Below are positions 1 through 10,570 of a DNA stretch of 64,000 bases, piece by piece. Source of the DNA: Branchipolynoe longqiensis (lineage: Eukaryota; Annelida; Polychaeta; Phyllodocida; Polynoidae); NCBI GenBank assembly GCA_030323885.1, contig CM059186.1, positions 170,671,230 through 170,735,229 on the forward strand, in the 5' to 3' direction. Both the position numbers and the translations under genes were made by a program. Under the pieces are notes generated by a model. That model searched no databases and had not been told where the DNA came from. It saw only the letters and a list, made by a program, of their open reading frames with translations. Positions within the stretch are counted from its first letter, which is position 1, and each line of letters starts with the position of its first letter.

Positions 1-636
1 ATGTGTTCCAGACTTCCTTAGTTCCGTAAGTCGGAGGATAATCGATGTCTTCCTCAATGTCCACTGGGGATGTTCTGGGACTTTGGCATCCTCCAACATG
101 TCCAAATCCATGCCTAAGGCCTCCAAATGAGGTTTGATTCAGAGCCTCAGTGGCCGGATGTAATTCGGCCTGGCTTCATACCTGTAGAGGCTCTGGCATA
201 GCCCCTGGTGGTGGACTATGTCTAGCAGCCCAATATACGATTTCCTTGCGGGGACGACACCCGACTCCCAGATGTTGTTGAAGAGTTGAAGCAACAGTCT
301 CAGCGCAGGTTCGGGGAGATGTTTAAAAAATTGATAATGAATTCTATCACGTCCAACTGCTGTGTCATGCGAGCTTTCCAAAGAACACCTCAACTCACCC
401 ATACTGAATGGGGAGTTGTAGTGCTACTCGATATCAAAGGAAAAGTCCAAGAGCTTTCGCTCTTGGCATTCCTTTGCGGGCAGAAAGCCCGGGAGGCAGT
501 TTGCCAAAGACAAGTTTCCAGCAAAGGCGCGAGCCAATTCTTCACTTATTTCATCCAGTGATGTGAGAATGGTGCCGTTGTGTTTCAAGTGCTGGACTAC
601 AGAAGAATCACCTCCCCTTCATTTGATTCTCCTGAT
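1..636 (-). pseudogene. LINE-A1 reverse transcriptase remnant with internal deletion
   Basis: The RT N-terminal region (GRDRIHYQFFKHLPEPALR) is visible at 402-255. The frame then jumps to sequence matching the far C-terminal side of the RT in LINE-A2 (around 39790). The catalytic middle, including the FMDD box seen in LINE-A2, is missing. Roughly 0.8 kb of the family sequence is absent. The junction near 250-260 falls in GCGGGGAC, which resembles both parental edges in LINE-A2. The remnant continues past base 1. Confidence 0.75.
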
Positions 637-693
637 CATTGTCCACACTTTGCCCAACAGGGTGCACATGGTGATGTTAGAAATGAAGCGTTT

Positions 694-1687
694 CTAGCAC
701 TGCCTCCGCACTTCTTTGATTGTTCTGCGAGCGCGAGCGCGAAGAATTCTAAAGAGGGCCAGATTTTCAGCAGTCGGTCTCCTGTGGAATTTACGCTGAG
801 CTTTCTTTGGTTCCTTAATAGCCCTCCTACAGCCGTCATCCAACCATGGAGGCATCAGATGCTTGGGAGTTGCCGAGGTCTTCGGAACAGTTTTCTCCGC
901 GATCCATCTCAGCATCTCAGTGAAGGAATCAATGTCACTGATGTCTGGAGTGAGCTCCTCGCGACATAGGGTCTGGAAGGTGGGCCAGTTGGTTTTATGC
1001 AGCCGCCAGCTCCTCTCTAGCTCTACGAGAGATGCCCCTTTGCAATTAAGAATAATTGGGAAGTGGTCGCTCCTGCAGAGGTAGTCCCAGACCCTCCATG
1101 AAAAGTCCAGCGCCAGTTCTGGTTCTACAATGCTGAGATCGATGGCGGAGTGTGTTCTGTAGCCGGGATTCAAATATGTGTACGAACCATCGTTCAATAC
1201 ACACAGAGCATGACCGACCACAAAGTCATCAATTCTCTTGCCTAGATCGTTCCTATTGTCCCCCCCCCCCATAATGGGTTGTGGCCGTTAAAGTCACCTA
1301 TAAGTAAATATGGGGATGGTAACTGGTCCACAAGGGCATCCAGATCTTGTAAAGTGAGAACGGACCTCGGATGAATGTAAATGGAACAGAGAGTTACAGT
1401 CTTATGCAGCGTCAGACAAACAGCTACAGCCTGTAGTGTTGTGTCTAACGCCACTGGCATACATACCACATCATATCTGACCAAGCTGGAGGAGCTGCTA
1501 GCAGCTCGGTTTCGATCTGGTCCATGCGTGTTATAAATGGTGTTGCCTTTAAGACTACAACTCTCAAAAGCTTTAATATAAGTTTCTTGTAGGAAAACAG
1601 CAAGTGGGTTGAGGTTGCAACAAAGAAGAGACAACTCTTCGATGTTGCTCCTAAAACCTCAGCAGTTCCATTGAATAAGAGATCCAC
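694..1687 (-). pseudogene. LINE-A1 ORF2 endonuclease (APE type), frameshifted
   Basis: Two overlapping frames (1634-1242 and 1272-694) together make an apurinic-like endonuclease. The core motif LLIGDFNGHNPLWG lies near 1290 and the SDHFPI motif near 1070, both characteristic of LINE EN domains that nick target DNA. The frames switch at a run of ten C at 1261-1270, so a homopolymer length change is the likely break. More fragments in a third frame (1687-1445) cover the N-terminus, which suggests another shift. After the EN come the basic linker residues RRTIKEVRR that normally precede RT. Confidence 0.8.
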
Positions 1688-1696
1688 CTGTCACTG

Positions 1697-2674
1697 TCAT
1701 TTTGGAGCAGTGACAGGTGTTCTCCCCCTCGCCTTTGGTTTGGGGGAGAGACTTCGACTGTAGGTTTCCTCAGTCTCAGGCATCTCAATATCAGCCAGCA
1801 CCTGATATCGATTTAAGGTTAAGTTTTTGGAGATCGATGACCCACTGGATGTTTTGTCCGTAGGGGTCAAAGATCCCTTCAGAACTCGGTCTGACAAATT
1901 ATTCTTTTTCTTTTTGGGCATCACCGGCTCAGCCAGCGTCTGCACCGCAATACTATTATTACAATTGTTATTTTTGTTGGTCGAAACCGGAGTAGGACCA
2001 CACTTAAAACAGATGGTTTTGTTTTTGCATCTATCCTTGCCATGACCAAACTTCTGGCATTGGAAGCACCGAAGTGGGTTTGGGTTGAAGACATCCACAT
2101 TCACCCTAAGGTATCCAATTTTCAAATTCTTCGGCGGAAAAGGCTTGCCAAACGTGAGGATGTATGTCCCTGTTTTTATGGACTTGTTATCCCTCTTTAT
2201 AACTATTCTTCGTACGTTTAACACTCCTTGAGACTTAAGCTCATGTGTTATCTCATCCTCATCAACATCATCAAGATCTCCAGTCTTGATTACTCCTTTG
2301 CTCGAGTTGAGAGTTTGATGAGGAGAGGCTTTGATGCCGACACCTACTAGCATGCTTGCTTCTAGCAGATTGTCGGCATGCACTTTCTTTGCACACTCCA
2401 CCAGAATATGTCCAGTTTGTAGCTTCTTCACATCTTTAACTGTGCCAGCGATTGCCATAATGGCCTTGTGAATGACAAAAGGGGAAAGTTTGGCAACTGA
2501 TGCCTCGTCATTCAATGATTCGATCATAATGAACCGTGGCCAATCATCAGTGTTCGGACGTGAGACCGAATCCGAGTCCGATTTTGTTTCTGTGTCTAAT
2601 ATTCGTTTTTTGTTTACGGGGTTTTGTGTAGCCATATTTAGGTTTTTTTGGTTCATCATCCTCGCTCCCCACAC
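1697..2674 (-). CDS. LINE-A1 ORF1, gag-like RNA-binding protein
   Basis: Open frame of 325 codons. In I/Jockey-type LINEs, ORF1 binds the element RNA and forms the RNP used in target-primed reverse transcription. A central RRM-like region (about residues 50-190) is followed by a zinc knuckle, CFQCQKFGHGKDRC, and the start of a second one, CFKC, around residues 205-227. The C-terminus is rich in Lys, Ser and Asn. Only one and a half knuckles are present, where families often have two or three, so the second may have decayed. ORF2 follows directly downstream (1687-1242). The first Met of the track is used; MATQNP about 13 codons in is an equally good start. No host function is implied. Confidence 0.8.
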   Translation of the reverse strand: MWGARMMNQKNLNMATQNPVNKKRILDTETKSDSDSVSRPNTDDWPRFIMIESLNDEASVAKLSPFVIHKAIMAIAGTVKDVKKLQTGHILVECAKKVHADNLLEASMLVGVGIKASPHQTLNSSKGVIKTGDLDDVDEDEITHELKSQGVLNVRRIVIKRDNKSIKTGTYILTFGKPFPPKNLKIGYLRVNVDVFNPNPLRCFQCQKFGHGKDRCKNKTICFKCGPTPVSTNKNNNCNNSIAVQTLAEPVMPKKKKNNLSDRVLKGSLTPTDKTSSGSSISKNLTLNRYQVLADIEMPETEETYSRSLSPKPKARGRTPVTAPK

Positions 2675-2699
2675 ACCATGGAGCCATCAAAATTGGAGT

Positions 2700-3410
2700 G
2701 TGTAGCACTGCACTAACCGACAGATACACACCAGGGATATGAGGATAATATACTCTAGCATGGAGGCAAAAAAGCATAACCCTAGTCAAAGCCTTCTAGG
2801 AAGTGAAGAATGACTTGGTATTGGTGATATATATAAATATGAATACAGTTGGTGTATGATATAATATATTCATTCTCCATTAATCTACCTAGGGCTTGAC
2901 AGGACCAGCCGATTGATTGGAATGGGCCAGTCCAACCTCTCGTCTAGATAAAGTCAGGGCCAAAGTGCAGTGTTGGTTCACAAGGAGCCTTGGCCCCTTG
3001 CAGTCCTCATGCACCAGGATCCCTTCCTCCACCAACACGAGTCGTGACTCACGGCAAACGAGTCACCCCATTTGTCGCCTTTTACAATCTGCATGGGGGT
3101 GCAGAGGAACTATTCTAACCAGGTTCCTCACGGCGGACGACAGAGGATGACCTTCCCCTGTCTGTAGGAGGACTGCCAATCTTCCAAGACTGGATTTACA
3201 GGGCAAATTTGTTCGATCCCGGATCGTTCCATTCATCCTGCCAATACACAATTTCCGCTACTCATGTGCAGAGCATAATCCAGACTTGACTTGTGGATCA
3301 CAGAGTCTGTGGAGAGGCAATTGAGGCTGTGTTAACACTGGCTTTATATTGAGCAACTGACAGTCTTTTCGGCACAAATGTGGATTCATAGAGAAAACAT
3401 ACTTACCATT
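2700..3410. other. No gene seen
   Basis: This stretch holds probable LINE-A1 5' leader and undefined sequence. Short frames in it have no recognisable motif. I see no second copy of it in the window. Confidence 0.4.
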
Positions 3411-3412
3411 TT

Positions 3413-3464
3413 TTAATCATTTTTGATAATTATAGCTGTATCCTATTGATTGATTGATTGATTG
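3413..3464 (+). mobile_element. Orphan CR1 LINE 3' tail
   Basis: ATTATAGCTGTATCCTATTG followed by a GATT repeat matches, with one change, the reverse complement of the 3' end of the CR1 element at 55690-60048. CR1 elements end in a short repeat instead of poly(A) (family knowledge). Only about 50 bp is recognisable, so this is a severely 5'-truncated copy. Confidence 0.7.
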
Positions 3465-3539
3465 AAAAGCTTGATAGTCAGTGTAAAACAACACAGTGAC
3501 ATACTGTCAACCCACAACACAAGTGTCGTTGCCTATCAC

Positions 3540-3702
3540 TGTAAGGTATGTGAATCATGTACGGTATGCAAGGCATGCAAGGCAGGGCAGGGTGGTCATG
3601 TGACCACCTGACCACCACCGGGACCGGGACATGTGACCAAGAATAAAACCAGTCTTACAACAGCACTCATCGGGTTCGGACGTGTCCTTCACATACATCA
3701 CA
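3540..3702 (+). repeat. 5' LTR of the Gypsy element
   Basis: 163 bp, TGTAAGG...CATCACA, identical to 8010-8172. It holds an AATAAA at 3642-3647 and a perfect 8-bp inverted repeat with a 2-nt centre at 3591-3608 (GGTGGTCATGTGACCACC). The palindrome centre contains the E-box CATGTG. No clear TATA box is seen. Confidence 0.97.
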
Positions 3703-3720
3703 TGGTGTCAGATCGGGACT
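3703..3720 (+). promoter_or_regulatory. Putative tRNA primer binding site
   Basis: TGGTGTCAGATCGGGA begins at the first base after the 5' LTR. Its first ten bases match the complement of a tRNA-Leu 3' end as I know it; the rest is a looser match. Position and TGG start are typical of retrotransposon primer sites. Confidence 0.7.
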
Positions 3721-3727
3721 GAACAAA

Positions 3728-6649
3728 ATGACGACGTCGGGGCTAAAGCCACTGGCTCCGCTGAAATTAGCGAACAACATGGCAATGAACTGGCGTGACT
3801 GGCTGAGTTCGTATGAAATATATGCTGGCGCTGCTGGTGTAACAGCAAAGTCAGAGAAGGTGCAGTGTCTCACATTCCTACATGTCGCAGGACCGGACGC
3901 GCAAAAAGTCTACAGAACTTTCAAGTTGGAAGGCACCGACAGAGAAAAGATAAGCCCGTTAATTGAAGCGTTCAAGAAATATTGTGAAGGGAAGGCAAAT
4001 ATTACTGTTGTCAGGTATAACTTTCATTCATATAACCAAACAACTGAAGACATGGACTTGTATATCAGAGAGTTGCAAAACAGAGTCGAGTATTGTGAGT
4101 ATGGAGAGCTAGAGGATTCACTGTTGTGTGACCGGCTCGTATGCGGAGTGAGAAGCAAGGACCTGCGGAATAGGTTGTTACAGACGCCAAATCTAAATAT
4201 TGAACGGTGTGTAGAAATGTGCCGCCTCAGCGAACATGCGGACACGCAGTTCAGTAGTAACAGTGAACCGGTTGAGAGTGAGGTGAACGCCCTGTACAAG
4301 GCTGGAAGACGGAAGTTCACGCCTGCCGCTGCTACTGCCGCGAGCATGCAGAGGGGCGGGGCCAGCTGGTACCCAGACTACAGCAGAAGGGGCGGGTCCC
4401 GCGAGGAGTGTACCCGGTGTGGATACCGACACGAAGGCAGGCCATGCCCGGCGAAAGGAAAGGAGTGTGCAGGCTGTCGCAAAATAGGACATTTCAAGAA
4501 AGTGTGTCGAAACAATAGAATGGCAAAGCCGGTAGATGAAATACAAGTCGACAGGCATAACAGGCCAGATGATAGTGAAGACGACGACCAGGACAGAGAC
4601 CTCTCGCTCGGGGAAATCAACAGTGATTTGTTCGTCGGTGAAATCAGACAGGATGAAGAAGAGGCAGAGTTGTGGTTCTCGGACATGTACATAGGGAATG
4701 TAATGGTACATTTCAAGCTGGACACCGGCTCCGAGGCCAATATAATACCTCTGAGCGTTTTCAACAAGCTGAAGAACACCGAAATGAAGCCATCGCGGTG
4801 TCGACTCGTGACATATTCTGGGCAACGGATACAGCCAGAGGGGGAGGCGAACGTCATGATGAACGACCGGAGCATCCTGTGCCAGATTACCGCGTCTGGA
4901 AGTCCCATACTTGGAAAGGCTGCCTGTGTTCAACTCAACCTGCTGACCAGGGTCGGCGAAGTGCAGATACATGCTGACAGCACAGCGGCGAATGAACTGG
5001 TAAATACATATCACAAACTGTTTGAGGGTCTGGGGACTATAAAAAGTAACGCTAAAATTCATATCGACCCGAATGTTCAACCTACCATAGATCCACCACG
5101 TCGGGTCCCGCATGCCATTGAAGAGAGTGTAAAAAATGAGTTAGAGAGGATGGAAAAACTAGGAGTTATTGTTAAGCAGGATGAGCCGACCCCGTGGGTC
5201 AGTTCGATTACGATAGTCAGGAAGCCTGAGAAAATACGTATATGTCTTGATCCAACAAAGCTCAATAAGGCTGTCTTACGCGGTCCGTACCCAATCAGAA
5301 CTGTAGAGGAAGTCGTAGCAAAAACACATGGTGCGAAATTTTTCACAGTGCTGGACGCTAACAGTGGATACTGGCAGATAGAGCTAGATGAAGAGAGTTC
5401 AAAAATTTGCACATTTAACACGCCGTGGGGCAGATATCGGTTCACGCGTCTGCCTTTCGGGATAAAGACAGCGGGTGACATATTCATTGAGCAAATGAAC
5501 GTTATTCTAGCTGACTTGCCGGGAGTGAACGTAGTAGCTGATGATATTTTGATATATGGGTCTACGGTAAAAGAGCATAACGATCGTCTAGAATCAGTGT
5601 TGAAAAGAGCTCAAAGTGTAGATCTTAGGTTGAACCCAAAAAAGTCTAAGATATGTAGGACACAAGTAAACTATGTCGGACATGTACTGACTCACGAAGG
5701 ACTCAAACCCAATACCGAACGCATACAAGCAATTGTAGAAATGCCCTTGCCCACTAGTAAAGCAGAGATACAGCGTTTCCTAGGCATGGTAGGATATGTG
5801 TCAAAGTTCATCCCAAATCTGTCTGAAATATCGAAACCGTTGCGGGTTTTATTAGGTAGCGACGTTGCGTGGCATTGGGATGAGGGCCAACAGAAGGCAT
5901 TTGACAAATTAAAAAGTTGTTTAATTGAGGCGCCTGTATTGAGATATTACAATGTGCATGAGCAAGTCAAAATACAGGTGGATGCTTCACAGTCAGGACT
6001 GGGAGCCGCGTTATTACAGAATGAACAACCTATCGCCATGGCGTCTAAGGCCTTAAATAACGCACAAAGTAGTTACGCGGTAATTGAGAAGGAGCTGTTG
6101 GCAATATGTTTCGGGTGCCAAAAGTTCCATCAATACATTTTCGGGAAAGAGACCATCATCGAGACAGATCACAAGCCCTTGGTTGCAATCATGGGTAAAC
6201 CGTTATTCATGTTGTCAGCACGAATGCAGCGTATGCGCATGCGGCTGCAGAATTATAATTTAATTGTTGTGTATAAAAAAGGTACTTCCATGTATTTTGC
6301 AGACACCTTGTCACGCGCGCATGCAGCGACCACGAGGCCCGGTAGCCTATTTGACAAAGAGATCACGATAGCTGCCATCGACATCATTGAAGATGAGTTA
6401 CAGCAGATAAGGGAAATAACACAAGCTGACAACACATTCAAAGAAATATCAAATTATGTCAAAACAGAATGGCCAGAGAAAAATAGTGACGTACGAAGTG
6501 AGGTTAAACCGTACTTTACATACAAAGATGAGATCACAATACAAGACGAAATACTCATGAAAGGAGACCGCATCATGATACCAAAACAGCTGCAACCTAT
6601 GATGTTAGACAAAGTACACGAAACACACATGGGCATTGTAAAAAAGTAA
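3728..6649 (+). pseudogene. Gypsy gag-pol: gag, protease, RT and RNase H, ends at a frameshift
   Basis: Continuous frame of 973 codons. Residues 1-200 are a capsid-like gag. A Cys-rich nucleocapsid follows at about 225-262, including CAGCRKIGHFKKVC. The aspartic protease motif LDTGSE is near 335, RT lies about 440-640 with the catalytic box VVADDILIYG near 605, and RNase H about 740-860 with acidic positions in QVDAS, EKE and ETDHKP. The HETHMG motif that opens the integrase zinc domain is the last recognisable piece. The frame then stops because of a shift in the six-A run at 6640-6645. Gag and pol share one frame with no stop between them. Confidence 0.93.
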
Positions 6650-7667
6650 GCAGTTAGCGAGGGAGTATTTTTTTTGGCCAGGCTTAAATGGGCAGCTGGA
6701 GGACAGAATTGCTAGATGTGAAACGTGTCAAAGGTTTAGAAACAAACCACATGCAGAGCCACTAATAAATCATGATATCCCTGAGTTGCCGTATAACAAG
6801 ATAGGAGTAGATTATTTCCAGGTTGACCAGAAACATTTCGTATTAATAGTGGACTATTATTCGAAATTTCCAGAGGTAGTGGATATGAAAGAGACAACTA
6901 GTGCAGCCACGATCAGGGCATTAAAACAAATGTTTGGGCGATATGGGATACCGAAAACAGTGGTAACGGACAATGGGCCTCAATTTGTGAGTGCCGAGTA
7001 CAAAACGTTCGCAAAACAGTATGGTTTTAAGCCAACATACACGAGTCCATTATACCCGCAGAGCAATGGGCAGGTTGAACGGTATGTTCAAACAATCAAG
7101 ATAATGATCAAGAAGGCAATGCTAGAGGGAAAGGACGTGAACATGGCGTTGTTAAACTACAGGAATACACCAATAAGTGGGTTAGGGGCATCACCAGCGC
7201 AATTGCTAATGAACAGACGATTGCGATCCAAATTGCCATCACATGATAGGCGTCTAAAACCTCAAGCACAAGCATCGAAAAAACAACAAATCAAACAGAT
7301 ACAACAGAAACAGAAACAGCATTTTGATAAGCGTGCAGGGGAAAATCACAAAGAATTAGACATCGGAGACAAAATTAGATACCAAACATAGCAGAAACAA
7401 TGGGGAAAAGGAACAATAATAAAAAAAAATTACCCTGGAAGGCGAGACTATGAAATATTAAATGACGAGAAACACAAGCTAAGGCGTAATCGAACACAGT
7501 TATTTAAGGTACCTACTCAATTCCCGCCCATCGAGTTGGTGGACAGCGCCCTCAGCCATGATAAACAACAAAGGGTCACAAGCGAGACACAAAAGCCAAG
7601 GCTGAGTGGGTACATAACACGGGCCGGAAGGGTCACGCGGCCAGTAGATAGACTAGGGTACTCGTGA
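6650..7667 (+). pseudogene. Gypsy integrase and pol C-terminus, split by a stop codon
   Basis: The rest of pol lies one frame over from gag-pol. The zinc-domain cysteines (CETCQRF) occur near 6715. The catalytic core follows with the acidic residues visible in VDYFQVD, VVTDNGPQF and PQSNGQVERY. An in-frame TAG at 7389-7391 follows; the frame stays open beyond it to a TGA at 7665-7667, ending in GRVTRPVDRLGYS, a tail typical of Gypsy pol proteins. Two independent lesions make this copy non-autonomous. Confidence 0.9.
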
Positions 7668-7998
7668 TTGAGTAAGAGGGTCAGGTGAATACAGTAGCAC
7701 AATTGTGTGTAATTAACAGGTGTTTGGATACTTGTATGTGAGAGTATAGTGCATTAGCGAGAAGAGGCGTTGTGTTATGTAATCTGGTAAAAGGTTAGAA
7801 CCTGTTGTGATATCAAAGAAGTAAAGATAGAGTAAGGAAAACAGGATGTAGTAGATGTATCATATAAAGAACGTATATATGTATGTATATGCATAGATGT
7901 CTAAAGCTGCATTAGTGTATCATGACCAGATGTTGACATAGAAAATTAAGATAAACAAAAAAACTGAAATGAAATTTGTTTATTGAACTTGTTTGTTT

Positions 7999-8009
7999 AG
8001 GGAGGAAGA
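7999..8009 (+). other. Polypurine tract
   Basis: AGGGAGGAAGA abuts the 3' LTR start. In LTR retrotransposons this purine run primes plus-strand DNA. Confidence 0.8.
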
Positions 8010-8172
8010 TGTAAGGTATGTGAATCATGTACGGTATGCAAGGCATGCAAGGCAGGGCAGGGTGGTCATGTGACCACCTGACCACCACCGGGACCGGGAC
8101 ATGTGACCAAGAATAAAACCAGTCTTACAACAGCACTCATCGGGTTCGGACGTGTCCTTCACATACATCACA
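8010..8172 (+). repeat. 3' LTR of the Gypsy element
   Basis: Identical to 3540-3702 over all 163 bp. It is followed at once by ATCAC (8173-8177), the second copy of the target duplication. Confidence 0.97.
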
Positions 8173-8177
8173 ATCAC

Positions 8178-9123
8178 CAGGTGTTGTACTAGTCGCGGAA
8201 ATCGTGTATTAGACATGAAATATTTGTCAATGTGAAATTTGAGATATGTATATGGGAAATCCAGGTTGCATGAGGCAAATTCAGAGCAGCCTTAGGGCTT
8301 CGTCCTCCCGGAAGTATCCGCGACTACTCATGAATACAGGTTACCCGCAATACACATTCACTTTTCAACCATATCAACTAGGCCTACTAGCAGTAGCACT
8401 CCTTCTTCTACTACCAATGATATGTCCAACAATCTATCCCTTGATCACCTCATTCTGTTGGTGTGTGGGATTTTGTCTGAAAGTCACAACCAGACATAGC
8501 ATAACATGTATTAGATTTACTGGGTAGACCCAATGTAAATGTATGTATTATTCCCTTAGATTAGGTGGGGGTCATTAATGTTTCTTGTCCAAGTTATGCC
8601 AGGTTTTTTCCATTTGAGGGCCTGCCATAGGCTTAACCACTGCCGTTTGGAACAAAAATTGTAATCTGTACTTCTTTAAAAGCATTGGTCTACTAAGGTA
8701 TCAAAATGTTTTCTAACAGATCTTTGTGAAGTTAGATAGTAATTAAAGTTAATTTATGTTGCGCTGTTTCAGGTATTTAATGTATTCCAGGAGGGACTTA
8801 GCCATTTCCCAGCCGGCCAAGCCAATTCAATAGCTACGTTAAAAATTATATTTGTCCAATTGCATGTCAAACCTAACCTGCGGGGTAGTGAAATCTCTAT
8901 CTAACACTCCTTCCTGCTTTGCTAGAATTGTCAATTTTTCAGTTTTCGAACTTTTATAACATTTTTCATTTGAGAAAGGTCGAAATTTGAAAATCACTTT
9001 TATATCAATTTCACATTACAAGCGTGTAGTGCCTGTATCTGATACATATATATATATATGGGGGGGAGGAGATAATTAGTGGCCAGGGTGACAGAGTAAA
9101 AGATAATAGGAAGATGCTATCAT
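8178..9123. other. No gene recognised
   Basis: AT-rich, intron-like sequence with a short TA repeat near 9046-9058 and a G run near 9060. I see no domain or element in it. Confidence 0.5.
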
Positions 9124-9322
9124 AAATGAAAACATTGCACGCATCATATCAGCTGGTAAGCACCTGTACATGGCTGACTTTGAAAATGACCTTCACCTTA
9201 GTATTTGTATAGAGTCATGATGCTAACAACAAAAGCACAACCAGAGATTTTGGGAGGGCAGATGGACGATAAGCGGTTTGTTCTTTCATTTAGTGACTAT
9301 AAGTATTCCCTTTATCCTCCAG

Positions 9323-9481
9323 TGCCGCCATCTCCTGATAGGTGCATGCTTCATGCACCGAGTGATAGGAAAGACTGTGCTGCACGTCGTAGATTTACAG
9401 AGGTTGATTGTACATATGCAGGCTGTTGTTGGGATGACGTCATGACTACCAATCAGCCACAATGCTACCATGCTTCTGAGG
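9323..9481 (+). CDS. Trefoil (P-type) domain exon
   Basis: A pyrimidine-rich acceptor (TTTATCCTCCAG) ends at 9322 and a donor G|GTAGGTA begins at 9482. The 159-nt exon is phase 1-1 and open throughout. It encodes a Cys pattern C-x10-C-x10-C-x4-CC-x11-C, with SDRKDC, the core YAGCCWDD and the closing QPQCYH. This is the six-cysteine trefoil fold of secreted and membrane proteins (trefoil factors, mucins, glycosidases). Cys spacing, the CCW core and symmetric phase all agree. The parent gene cannot be named: the other exons seen are short and Thr/Pro-rich, which suggests a mucin-like secreted protein. A terminal exon may follow 73 bp downstream. Confidence 0.75.
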
Positions 9482-9554
9482 GTAGGTATAAAACAGGACA
9501 TGATTATTGCCCGAATGCACTTCCTATTTGGCCAGTTGTGCATTCAATTCCCAG

Positions 9555-9700
9555 CTGTGTCAAACCAAGAGACTTACAAAATTAATACAGTAGTAGGCCA
9601 ACCTGTCTTCAAACAACAACTCAACATTGAGGTTAATGTTGTCCTGACAAAGATGGTACCCTGTCATCGGAGGGACATACCAAGTAAATTTGTGCATTAA
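9555..9700 (+). CDS. Candidate exon after the trefoil exon
   Basis: A CAG acceptor ends at 9554. The following phase-1 frame is open for 47 codons to a TAA at 9698-9700 and contains TYKINTVVGQPVFKQQLNIE. The phase fits splicing from the trefoil exon, but the intron would be only 73 bp. The duplicate near 21132-21278 keeps most of the frame but gains a stop. No family is recognised. Retained intron or chance frame are real alternatives. Confidence 0.3.
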
Positions 9701-10525
9701 ACAGTTGCTCACTCATTGCAGAGATTTGTAGATCAGTAACATCTAAAGTAAGATATTACTGCGCTTGTCGCTACCTTTGCCTGGTGTTCTTCTCCTACAC
9801 ACGGTTAAAAGCTCTGTCCTCGATTTCACGGATTTCCAAGATTTTTTGTAAATCAGCGATTTGTGTGGTTTCTATAGTATCTAGGATGTAAAACCCCAAT
9901 AAAGAGAATATCTACTCCTATGTATTTTCTCCATCTTCCATGCAATATCAACATACAATTCCAGAAACACTTCCTCAGGCTCTGTAGGGGACGGTCCGTG
10001 TTGGGTCAGCAGGCTGCTAGCATTGGGCCTCCACTGTACTAAGTGATGGACTTCCGTGAAAGTACATGCATTCTTGCATAGGTTTAGCACTGTTAGGGAA
10101 TCGCAGAAATATCTCAGAAGTTAGGTTTCATCCTCTACGCTCATAGTACCCTGGTACCATTCTAGCTCCATTCCACTGATAACTCAGGACAGACTTTCCT
10201 TGTTCAGTGGTCTACTGTCATTGTTAAGACTATATTAAGAACCAGATATAATTAACCCCCATCTTTTTTTCTGTACAATCACTATAACCCCTGCTTATTA
10301 TATTCAGTCAAGAACTGGAAGGCAAGGTAGTGACAAATAGTAATTCCCAGTTTGAATCAGCTGGGGTTTGAACCCACGACATCCTATATGGAATGCTGGT
10401 CCCTGTACCAGCAATTACTATAAAATATATTAACTATTTTAGATATTGCGCAATTACATGACTCGATTTGCACGATTTATATATCTGTATAATTAATTAT
10501 TTATTGTCTTGTTCTTTGTTTTCAG

Positions 10526-10570
10526 TCATACTCGCAACAACAGTCAAACCACCATTGACCATGTCTACTG
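10526..10570 (+). CDS. Thr/Pro linker exon A
   Basis: A strong acceptor (TTCTTTGTTTTCAG) and a GTAAAG donor frame 45 nt in phase 1-1, encoding roughly LATTVKPPLTMST. Its phase equals the trefoil exon, so it could join to it. Thr/Pro/Ser content suits an O-glycosylated spacer. Found in duplicate at 12270-12314 with three base changes, none breaking the frame. Confidence 0.5.

Larger units (their letters stand above)
1..2900 (-). mobile_element. LINE-A1, Nimb/I-like non-LTR retrotransposon, internally deleted
   Basis: The element reads right to left: ORF1 at 2674-1697, then an ORF2 with endonuclease (about 1634-694) and reverse transcriptase (below 636). It runs off the left edge, so its 3' end is not seen. 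Peptides match LINE-A2 at 39640-43762 closely, for example the stretch LPEPALRLLLQLFNNIWE. The CCHC-bearing ORF1 and RT style point to the I/Nimb group (family knowledge); the clade is inferred. The 5' boundary is not sharp and lies somewhere between 2700 and 3400. Confidence 0.85.
3540..8172 (+). mobile_element. Ty3/Gypsy (Mag-like) LTR retrotransposon, structurally complete
   Basis: A full structure is visible: 163-bp LTRs (3540-3702 and 8010-8172) with TG...CA ends, a primer site directly after the 5' LTR, gag-protease-RT-RNase H-integrase in order, a purine tract next to the 3' LTR, and a 5-bp target duplication ATCAC (3535-3539 and 8173-8177). The two LTRs are identical base for base, so insertion was very recent. 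The coding region nevertheless has one frameshift and one in-frame stop. The Mag-like assignment rests on the very short LTRs, domain order and peptide style, and is tentative at clade level. Confidence 0.95.
9124..9830 (+). repeat. Trefoil block, copy 1 of a dispersed duplication
   Basis: Matches 20701-21395 nearly base for base from GAAAACATTGCACGCATCA to the TTAAAAGCTCT region. It contains the trefoil exon (9323-9481) and a candidate downstream exon (9555-9700). The copies lie 11.6 kb apart in the same orientation. Confidence 0.9.

Noticed and set aside
4193..5113. 306-codon minus-strand frame
   Set aside because: Lies opposite the clear Gypsy gag-pol frame and has no motif.
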